Assembly (NCBI GenBank): GCA_039704465.1
Contig: JASFAU010000008.1
Span: forward strand, 62,001-126,000
Reading direction: 5' to 3'
DNA from: Plasmodiophora brassicae
Lineage: Eukaryota; Endomyxa; Phytomyxea; Plasmodiophorida; Plasmodiophoridae
Length of the DNA stretch: 64,000 nt
Of the stretch, positions 12,043 through 20,376 are shown in pieces. The notes under the pieces are model-generated. The model saw nothing but the letters and a program-made list of their open reading frames with translations, was not told the origin of the DNA and ran no database searches. How positions within the stretch are numbered: position 1 is the first letter of the stretch; every line of letters starts with the position of its first letter. Position numbers and translations under genes: made by a program.

Positions 12043-12408
12043 ACCTGATTCGGTACCTTTGCTGTGCGGTCCAGCGACCACCCGCGTCGATCGAGTCCGG
12101 CCAGCAAGGCGGTGCCCCCGTAGGTCCTACTCGGATGGTGCATAAAGGTCTTCCCGCGTCCTGTTGCTTTGCAGTTTCAGACGTTCTGACAGTCTGGCAA
12201 CAGACTCGTATGCACTCTCCGATTGCCCCATAGTTGTCCCGGGCCGCCCTTTACGATTGGCTATTCTTCAACAATCAGACCACCGTTCATGTGGATTGAG
12301 TGTGCTCTTCTACTCATGATGAATTCCACCACCCGATATACTGTACGCGGTCGCTATTCTGAATCGGTTTTGCCCTGACAGTCGACCATGCACAGGAGAT
12401 TGCACAAG
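12043..12408 (+). pseudogene. Intron-bearing partial copy of INTS3
   Basis: This stretch is nearly identical to the reverse complement of 6317-6674, inside INTS3. It includes the exon coding DLIRYLCCAVQRPP and the exon coding LCRAALYDWLFFNN (changed here), and also both intron sequences, so it arose by DNA duplication rather than from mRNA. It carries a 4-base insertion (CGATCGAG for CGAG) that breaks the frame, and several substitutions. It starts and ends mid-exon and lies directly beside the foldback element. Not expected to be functional. Confidence 0.85.
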
Positions 12409-12889
12409 CTCGGCGTTTAGTCCCAGCGCAGCACAAGTGCAAAACGTTCCTCGCCGGGCAGACTCGCACCCTGTGGCGGCGCAGTGCGCGGCGGAGTCCG
12501 TGACGCCAATCCGTGGGCGGCATCCCAGACCATTGTGCAAGCAGCCGTTGCCGCAGGTCAGTCTTGGTGGTATGTTTCGTATCAGGTTGCACATGCCCTG
12601 TCGAATGCTCGCCAGTGTCGGCTGCTGCATCTGCAGCGTTCGGCAATGATCTAGTTGAGTATTTGGACGGGCTCTATGGAGGTCTTCTCCATTCGTGCAA
12701 ACATCAACAGTATTTTACACTGAGGGCCTCGAGTCAGCGGCGCTTCCGGCCTCTGGTCGCCCATTGGCCTGTACCCATGGAGCATACCTGTGTTAGAGAG
12801 GCTGTGCATGCACTCCGTTTCTTCGTTCTGTTTAAACTGTAACGTGCTGCACAACAGATGGACTGAAATGATTGCTTTGTATAGGCTCA
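12409..12889. other. Spacer without a confident gene
   Basis: Both strands have open patches but none resembles a known protein. I see nothing else supportable. Confidence 0.4.
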
Positions 12890-13225
12890 ATGGGGAGGCC
12901 CCAGGCTCGAAAGGGCAATCCCGCCAAGAACAAGGCCTACAAAAAGGCGAAGCGCACGCGGCATCGTGCCAAAGATGTGGACCAGATTCAAGACGAAATC
13001 AAGCTGCACTCTGTTGGCAAACTGACAACCGTGCTGGACCCGGACCTCCCGGCAATGGGCCAGATCGCCTGCCTGCCCTGCGCGCGATACTTTGTTTCGG
13101 AAGCCGTCCTCCGAGAGCATTGCAGGGCCAAGGACCATAAGAAGCGATTGAAGACCGTCGCACAGCCACAGTACACCCAGGACGAAGCGGATCGGGCTGC
13201 CGGCATGGGTTCATTTCCCGTTTAA
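12890..13225 (+). CDS. ZNF593: ZNF593/Bud20-type zinc finger protein
   Basis: Nucleolar C2H2 zinc-finger shuttling factor, which in yeast (Bud20) helps export the pre-60S ribosomal subunit. The 111-residue frame starts at ATG 12890 with a basic N-terminus (MGRPQARKGN, then AYKKAKRTRHRAKDVDQIQD). It then has the family block LDPDLPAMGQIACLPCARYF and a C2H2 finger (CLPCARYF, then HCRAKDHKKRLK), ending with TQDEADRAAGMGSFPV, the family C-terminal motif. Length equals the usual 110-130 residues. No intron is needed. Confidence 0.92.
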   Translation: MGRPQARKGNPAKNKAYKKAKRTRHRAKDVDQIQDEIKLHSVGKLTTVLDPDLPAMGQIACLPCARYFVSEAVLREHCRAKDHKKRLKTVAQPQYTQDEADRAAGMGSFPV

Positions 13226-13273
13226 GTTTCCCTATTGTATATAAAGTATTAACCAACAGCAGCACCGATGGAT

Positions 13274-14839
13274 CTATCGTTGCTGCTGCTCATACATTGC
13301 ACGGAACCCGTCATCATTGTCAGGCAAGTGCCGTTGGATATCGTCGATGAACGCGAGGCGTTCGTCAATCTGGGCGCGGACGTGACGATTCGCCAGCTTG
13401 GTCGTGGCAACCTGGAATGGGCGGCTTCCCGACCGAGCTACAACGTACGTTCGCACATGGTCGGACACCTCGGGAGGCGCCCGGTCGTCGTCCGAGATCG
13501 CCAGTGCCGTTTCCAGATCCCGTCCAGTCATGCGGCTGAACGCACTGACTCGACGGGCGTGGTTGTCATCGTCGTCCCCCGCACAGGTCGTCAGGACGTA
13601 CCGAGGTATGTTACCGAACGCGTCGATGCGAGCGTCGATGCACTTCGGGTCGAGCAGGACCGACATGCCCCCGGATGAGCACTCGCGAACGACGTGCGCC
13701 ATGGCGTGCAACTGTGGCGCCGGTGGGCACGGCATGTAGAACGTCGTCGGCCGCGCTCGTCGACAGAATTCCAATCGCGCCGACTGTACCGGCACCTTCG
13801 TGATGGAGCGCGCCCTGCTAAAGACGGGCGCGTTCCTTGCCAGGTACGCGTACTGTTCGAACAGGACGAGGACACCGGGCCGGTCCAGCACGCTCATCGG
13901 CAGGCTGTTGGGGTCGCGCGCGTGGAACTTGATCACGGCGCCCGTCGCCAGGGAGTACAGGTTGACGTGCACGCCGATTTGCGGCAGGTCGACAATACGG
14001 GCGACCGTGTCGAACGACGACGGCCATTGCGGTCGGGTAAGGGACGCGCCGGTGCCGGACGAGTCCGCCCAGGTGCCCAGGAGCCTGTCCCGGGCGATCA
14101 GGCAGACCAGCAGCGCGCACAGGTTAATGGATCGGCCGACGCCGGCGTTGCCGTGGAGCAGGACGCGCGGGTTCGGGCACGACAGCATTTCGGCGTTCAA
14201 GCGGTAGTGGTCCTCGCTGGCGAACAGGACGTTCGGGCACAGCACGGGTGCAATGCCTGGCACGGGAACGGGCAGCCGAATGCAGTCGAGGTAGGCCGGG
14301 CACGTCTTCGCGAACGCCGCATCAGCAGGCCTGTCGTCGTTGTCACCTGTGCAACGCACACCGGTCAGGGACGCAGGCAGGCGACGACGACGCCGACTGG
14401 GCGGGATGTCACCAGGCTGTAACGGGTACCGGTACACGACCATCGCGTCTGGTCGGGCGTCCTTCAACCGTGCGACCGAGTCGGCCACGACCAGGTCCGC
14501 CTGGCGTATGGCCTGGACCCAGTCCTGTTCCTCGCGATTCGACTGCGGGTCGTAGCCAGCCAGGGCGTCGTACAGGGCGGCGTCATCGGCGCCGACGCCC
14601 GCGGGCAACGCGCTCAGCGGCTCGGCCGACGACGCTGGCCGGCGCTGCACCATCGGCGTCGGCGCGCGACCAGCACAGACGACCGCACGATCGAATCGCA
14701 CGAACGGGCGCAGCCGTCGCACCCACATCGATCGGCACTCGTCAACCTCGCTGCGGTGCGCCGGCGCGTTCTCGGCAATCCCCGCGGCTGGGCGCGCGAC
14801 GTGCTGGCGTGGCTGGCAGCCAGGTCCGTTGCAGGACAT
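13274..14839 (-). CDS. P-loop NTPase-like protein of unknown function
   Basis: Single-exon frame of 521 residues. Near residue 230 it has VLLHGNAGVGRSINLCALL, a Walker A-like loop in which the usual Lys is Arg, preceded by a segment with several conserved-looking prolines. About 100 residues later comes GVLVLFEQYAYLARNAP, in the position of a Walker B region. A region near residue 105 reads DWVQAIRQADLVVADSVARL. The layout recalls ATPases of the crinkler and trypanosome retrotransposon-hot-spot families, but I cannot confirm kinship and the loop may be inactive. It has no signal peptide or membrane segment and no introns, unlike most neighbours, which is common for multicopy, mobile-associated families. 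Confidence 0.6.
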   Translation of the reverse strand: MSCNGPGCQPRQHVARPAAGIAENAPAHRSEVDECRSMWVRRLRPFVRFDRAVVCAGRAPTPMVQRRPASSAEPLSALPAGVGADDAALYDALAGYDPQSNREEQDWVQAIRQADLVVADSVARLKDARPDAMVVYRYPLQPGDIPPSRRRRRLPASLTGVRCTGDNDDRPADAAFAKTCPAYLDCIRLPVPVPGIAPVLCPNVLFASEDHYRLNAEMLSCPNPRVLLHGNAGVGRSINLCALLVCLIARDRLLGTWADSSGTGASLTRPQWPSSFDTVARIVDLPQIGVHVNLYSLATGAVIKFHARDPNSLPMSVLDRPGVLVLFEQYAYLARNAPVFSRARSITKVPVQSARLEFCRRARPTTFYMPCPPAPQLHAMAHVVRECSSGGMSVLLDPKCIDARIDAFGNIPRYVLTTCAGDDDDNHARRVSAFSRMTGRDLETALAISDDDRAPPEVSDHVRTYVVARSGSRPFQVATTKLANRHVRAQIDERLAFIDDIQRHLPDNDDGFRAMYEQQQR

Positions 14840-15257
14840 TGGCGATGTCAGACGGCCCGTCTGGCAATGGTGAAGTTACGCGTCACCAGCATCCGACCTA
14901 GACGGTCGTTCTTCGCAGCGAACCTGCCGACCATACGATTAGGAGCAGGAGCAGCCGTCGGCGACCAGGAATGCCCTGCGCGCGTAGCCGATGACCGCGA
15001 CGTTCGCAGTCACATCCTCTTTGCTGACACGTGCGTCGTTGTTGTCCTCTCAGTAAACAGCGCGGCGTCTGGGCCAGGTCCGATCGCGGCGCCCATCACA
15101 GCCCGCGGCGACGAGGCTTTCCGTGTCGTTCCAAGCAGAACCACTTGTGATCGGCAGGCTCGATACTTGAACGGCGCTCTACGAGTGCCTGTAGCCGGCC
15201 CTCCCCGGTCATTCTAGTGTACACAATGGGACTGCATAGATTTATAGCGACCGAAAA
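14840..15257. other. Spacer without a confident gene
   Basis: A plus-strand open frame from about 14756 overlaps the P-loop gene and looks like a shadow. I see nothing else. Confidence 0.4.
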
Positions 15258-15450
15258 GTGTCGCCAAGACGGCTTGGGCGTATGCAACGTTTCGGATATA
15301 GAACCGCGCCCTGTTCAATGCCCTTGGCGATCGATGCCGACGTCCTGCGAGTTGAATTCTGACATGGTTCGCCGGAGCACGGTCGCCGAGGGCATTGAAG
15401 AGAGCGCGGTTCTTGATTCGTCGTCTGTCGAGCGCCTGCAAAGGCATGGC
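15258..15450. pseudogene. Head-to-head fragments of the RAP/37-residue repeat gene
   Basis: Plus strand 15258-15335 resembles one repeat unit of the gene at 20.3 kb (gtgtcgccaagacggcttgg beside gtgtcgccaatacggcatgg, then the stretch coding NRALFNALG). Immediately after it, 15366-15450 on the minus strand codes RRRIKNRALFNALGDRA, matching the first unit of that gene (KRRIKKRVLFNALGNRA). The two pieces face opposite ways, so this is a rearranged relic and not a gene. Confidence 0.75.
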
Positions 15451-16662
15451 CGCATGTCTGACCGCGTTGCGCCCGACACTGTAGCGTTCACGACCAACGC
15501 GTTCTTGTGCAGCAGCAGCAACGGCCTCGGAAGCCCCATCTGAAGTCACTCGTCTAGAATAGGCAACGGCGACGCGTGACCAATCGGCACAATCTACATC
15601 CTTCGTCAGATCCCGTGGGACGCGATACGTCTCGCGACGATCGGCACGAGCGTGGCCTATGTGGTGTCATGCTGGACGCATGGGAACGCGAACACCTTGT
15701 GGTACCTCAACGGGAAGTATGCCGGGCAGGCGCTCGGGTCTGTACGTTGAGCATGACAGTTATGATCATTCTCCAGCCGCATTTACGCCGCTGACGACGA
15801 CAACAAGGAGAAGGGCGAACGAAGCCATGATGGGCGTGCGATTTCCATCGCTGCCTGGCGACGGGGGTGTTGGGTGGCGGCGATGGTTACCGCAGCAGAC
15901 GCATCGGCATCGGCGTTGGACGACGTCAAACCCAATGACACCCAGGACACCTGCCTCAGGAACAGACACGACCGCCATCGCCGATCGAGGGTCCGTGACC
16001 TCACGCAGAATGGACGCTTGGGAAACTGCGCGGTTCCAACGCCGACCGTTCGTTGATGGAGACGTCAGGTTTAGGTAGGCAGTCCGTCGTGGCATCCCGT
16101 TATTAAATCTTCCGAGTACTTCTTTTCTGCTTCAGCACCCGCTACAAACTTTGTTGCGCCATCAGCCGTGGGCTCGTGGTTCGTGCGTTTTCCGCTAGGC
16201 AACACGGTACGAGTACAAGCACTGCCGCTATTGAGGTATCGATTTATAAAATGTTGCTACGATCCATGAGCATCCGCCTGCTCGTACGGGGGCTTGGAGT
16301 GTACGGCGGGATAGAAGTAGGGAAGTTCATCCTAAGGGCGTATTGGCTGGTGGGTCCGCAGCAGCGGGGGCGACCCTGAGATACCTAATCGAAGCGCACG
16401 TTCCTGGACTGTCCCAGAGTGCTATCCAGGGGTGCGTATACCAGACGTCCATCGACGGGCGAAAGTTTGCGAACTTGTTTCGTGGGCACGGTCAGCTGAG
16501 CCACACAGCGGTTTCGTGTTGGCCTGTTGGCGTGTCGGGATGTATTTATTTCCAGCTGAAAACGAGAGAACCGCACCGTTGTGGGACCGGGGCGATTGTA
16601 CAGGACGTCGGCGCGTCAGTGTGTGTGTGTCAACCTTCCGTACGTCGCCATAGTCGGGTGCG
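15451..16662. other. Spacer, with a secretion-signal-like fragment near 15766-15828 on the minus strand
   Basis: A minus-strand ATG at 15828 opens a short, very hydrophobic leader (ASFALLLVVV, then SGVNAAGE) that stops at 15766, so it is at best the first exon or a relic of a secreted protein. From 15829 to 16662 I see no gene I can support. Confidence 0.35.
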
Positions 16663-18285
16663 TCACGGGTACGCGCCCGACGACGGCACCTCATCGTCGC
16701 TACCCGCGCTCTCCTCGAAATTCTCGAACCGGCTGTAGTCGATGGTGCCGGGCCGTGGCGACGACGTCGTCGTCGGCTTGGGGAACCAGGGCTTCACGGC
16801 CGACGTCGTGTCGACATGGATGATCAGGTCGAACTGTTCGCCCATGCGGCAGTACGCGTAGTGCGACTGGCGCTCCGTCCGCTTGATGTACTGCACGCCG
16901 ACGAACCGCTCCAGGCGCTCGGCGCAGAGCGCGTCGCGGGCCGCCTGCTGCTCGTCGGACAGCGGGTGCTCCCGATCGTTCGTCCTCGTCAGGACCGCGA
17001 AGTCGTTCGTCTTGGCGCGCTGTGCGGCCCGGTGCAGCAGGGCGCCGGCGCTCAACGGCAGCGACTCGTTCAGGTCCATGACGAAGTCCTTGCCGTTCCA
17101 CTGGCGGGCGGCGCGCACCGTCCCCGTGTACGTCGAGAAGCCGATGATGAACGAATCGTCGTACCCGAACTGCTGGCGGACCAGGCGCCCGATGTTGTGC
17201 TGGCGCTGCTCGTGGTGCTCGGTGGCCATGGCGTCGCCCACGTGGCTGTTGTGCGCCCAGACGAGGACGCGCGCCGGCCGACCTTCGCCCTTGTCCTCCT
17301 GGAACGCCAGCGTCTCCGCAATCATCTTCACCATGGCGCTGTCGCGAATGTTCCACGTCACGTTCCCGCCCATGTAGCTGTTCCGGTAGTACTCCTCGGC
17401 CTCGCCGACGACCCGCGCGTTCTACGTAGAGTCAGCACGTTGGTGGTACACATCGGCGCGTGCCGCACATCGTTGCTCACCTGCAGGGCGGCGAAGTATT
17501 CGTCGCCGTCACCGGGCACGTCCAGGCACTTCATGCGGTTCTCGTACAGGGTGGCGAGCATGCGCGCGACCTGCGGCGCCTGGCTGGCGATCTTGCCGGT
17601 GTAGATGGCGCGGCAGTAGTCGGCCGCCTCGGGGCGGAACGTCCCCAGGGCGCCGTACTGCCTGCGGGCCATGTTGCCCAGGTCGGTGTCGACCTGGTCC
17701 AGGTAGGCGATGACTTCGTGCGCCGAGTCGAACATGCTGTAGATGTCCAGGCCCAGGAGCATGACGGGGCGGGACCCGGCGGGGCGCTCGGCGTTGTGCT
17801 GGCGCATCCATTCGGCCAGGCCCTTCAGGACGTGGTTGCGCCACATCCACACGGGGAACCGCGCCTTCAGCTTCTCCATCGCCTGTTCGATCGTGGGCCC
17901 CTCCTTCTCCGACATCTGCTTATGCAGGTCGCGGAACGGCGGGGCGCCGCCCACGAACCGGTTCAGCTCGTAGAACGCGGGGAAATCGGCTGCGCGCGAT
18001 GGTCAGAACAAGGGCGGCGTGTGGTGCAACGAGGAAGGTACCTTCGCAGAGGACCGCCGTGAACCCTTCCCGCTCGATGAGGGCCTTGGTCAGGTCGGAG
18101 CGCAACTTGTAGAACTCCTCGGTGCCGTGCGTCTCCTCGCCCATGAGGACGACGCGCGCCTGGCCGATCGCCTGGCGCACCAGGGCAAAGTCGTCGCGGC
18201 GCAGGTCCTGCAACGGGATGGCGGCCTTGGCGACGCGGTCGACGTCGACGCCCGCCAGGTCGGACGAGATCACGGATCTGTACAT
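16663..18285 (-). CDS. Erythromycin esterase-like hydrolase
   Basis: Member of the erythromycin-esterase (EreA) superfamily, a bacterial-type hydrolase fold whose eukaryotic substrates are not known. Three exons (18285-18042, 17989-17481, 17421-16663) join in frame to 503 residues, with introns of 52 and 59 bp. Family motifs seen are VVLMGEETHGTEEFYKLR with the Glu-His pair near residue 50, then DFPAFYELNRFVGG, a WMWRN segment, GLDIYSM, VVGEAEEYYRNSY, and VLVWAHNSHVGDA with the second His. The tail is acidic, Ser-rich and low in complexity. An upstream in-frame Met at 18372 would add 29 residues rich in Arg and Ala, which could be a mitochondrial leader, so the start is uncertain. Confidence 0.85.
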
Positions 18286-20142
18286 GTCGGGCAGCGTTAG
18301 GAATGCTCGTCGGGCGGAGGACCTGCGTCCAATGCGGCGGCAAGCGGCTCGCGCGGGCAACTGCGCCAGCATTCACCGGAACGGCATGAAGAAATGGGGC
18401 CCGCCCTGTGGGGTCGGCTCGGACCCGGACCGGACCCCGCGCCGCAGGAACCTTCCATGTTCTTGGTACACACGACCAGGAGGACCACGTACAGCGGGAA
18501 GCTGTCGCTCGCCGCGGCCTCCGATCAGATGCAGCGCGACGCGTCGAACCGGGACAGCGACGTCCGGGTCCAGGCGCGTCGACGGCGGCCAGCAAGTCAC
18601 CTGGCCCGAGACATCGTCCATGTCGGCGCTTGTCAAACATCAAGGCAAAGTGCTCGCCAGGTGCAGCCTGGACTTCGACCCCACCACGTTCGTTAGCCGG
18701 TGGCCCGCCGCGAAATGGCATACCCTGAACGGCATCGTGTGCAGATGTCGCGTTCGGTTCCGAGGGGAGCGCCAGCCTGGACGACCTGCAGACCCAGACG
18801 GCGTTCGCCATGCGAACGTCTGTGCCCGGATGCGCGTGTGCCACATACTCGTAGGCAGCAGCAACGGTTGCCCTAGCCGCCCACCATGGCAAGGTCGACC
18901 GCGTCCCCCACAGCAATATCCGACGAGAATGCGTCTGGCGTTCGACCCTCCGATGGACAGCTGCGCAGCGCTCAGCGGCGGCTTCTCGCGCTTGGTTGCC
19001 CACACGGCTTTGTCGGCGTTCGAATAGGCTCAGGAGGCTATCGACGGTCACGCGTCGATCACGCACAGGTCGCCGCGTCAGCATCCAAGCGCTTGCATCA
19101 GCTTGGAGCCGGCGGTCGCGTTGCCGGTAACGTTGGAGCGTATACCAACCGGGAGATCACACCGTCGTATCCTGGTGATGCCGATGTGGATCGTGGCCAC
19201 GCGGGCATGTTAATTAGCTCAATCTGTCAGCGCGCGGAACGATACCCCGCAGAAGGAAAGTCGCGATACCCAGATGCGCGGGTCAGGGCACCGTTTCGGA
19301 CGGATCCCATCTGACGATGTGGATGCAGGGCGACCGCATCGCCTCGCGTCCAGATATTGAAGGGCCGTGACACAGGCCGGTCCGAGGCATACCCGGATCA
19401 TGACCGCCAACTGAAGCAGCTGACGGTCAGGCAGGGCGTGCAATTCCTGGCCAAAGCAGGCCCACGACAGCATCTTTATTGCGACCCAGGGGTCCTGGCA
19501 TGAGGCCGCGAGCATGCTGTCACTCCGCGTACCTTGTTGTACACTGGCACGGAAAAGGTGCAAGTCTTCCGTAACGGGTCGCAATGAAGCTGTGCAAATG
19601 TCCTCTGTCGCTTCGGGTCTGTGTGGGAGTAGGGGCACCACGGTGCCCTGCAATGACATGCCGGTGCTTGCAACGGCGCGAGATCGAGATCTGTCGCCGA
19701 CGAACTGCCGCATCTGCTCTGCTCCTACCGCCCGCCACCGTCGCCCGGCGTTCACTGAGGCCACCATCCACCGAGGTAGGGCCGTACTCACGACGAACAC
19801 TCGGTCTAATTTCGGTACTTGCGTCAACGGACATTCGCGTGTGGGGCGAACAGGCGCGCAGTGTCCGAGGGCCCGCTCCGCGCGACTTCCCGGTCTCGCG
19901 ACTAGCGGTGGTGCCTGGTGTTGCCAATTGCAAATTTCGTTCGTATCATGAAGGTTGCCTCTGTTTCATCCACATGCGCTGTCATCGCAACGCGTGCTGA
20001 CTTGCCGGAGACCTCTGGGGTGTCGTTGGGTTTGCCCAAAACCGATGTCAAGGCGTCTGCTGTGGGCGTAGGCAACCATCGTCGTGGCTCCTGTCCGTCC
20101 ATACACTCCAGCGTCTGCCAGCGACGGAGGTCGCCGCCGACC
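18286..20142. other. About 1.9 kb without a confident gene
   Basis: A minus-strand frame is open across 19219-19827. It contains the plausible helical stretch MLSWACFGQELHALPDRQLL, but has no recognisable domain and could be an exon of an unknown gene or chance. A long minus frame at 17963-19084 mostly shadows the esterase gene. No RNA gene was seen. Confidence 0.35.
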
Positions 20143-20376
20143 ATGACGTCGTTCGCTCTTGTCCTGCCAGTCCTTGTCATGGCGGCAACCATCACCGCGA
20201 TGCCCGTCCATCGCCGCGCGCCCCGCCACTCCAGAACATCCAACGTCACTTGCAACCAATCCGTTGTGGCACCGCATGGAACTGACGTAGATTGCACAGG
20301 TGGTGAACCCGACTCCGCTACATGTTCTAGACGGCAGTCTTCGGGACGGGTGGCGTCCGAGTCCAAGCGACGTTGA
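20143..20376 (+). other. Secretion-signal-like ORF overlapping the repeat gene
   Basis: ATG at 20143 opens MTSFALVLPVLVMAATITAM, a good signal-peptide shape, followed by basic and Cys-containing residues. The frame runs into the next gene in another register and ends at 20376. It may be the first exon of a secreted protein or a relic. No homology is known to me. Confidence 0.3.

Noticed and set aside
17963..19084. A 373-codon minus-strand frame
   Set aside because: It runs into and overlaps the esterase gene in another frame, is Arg/Pro-rich in the GC-shadow way, and has no domain.
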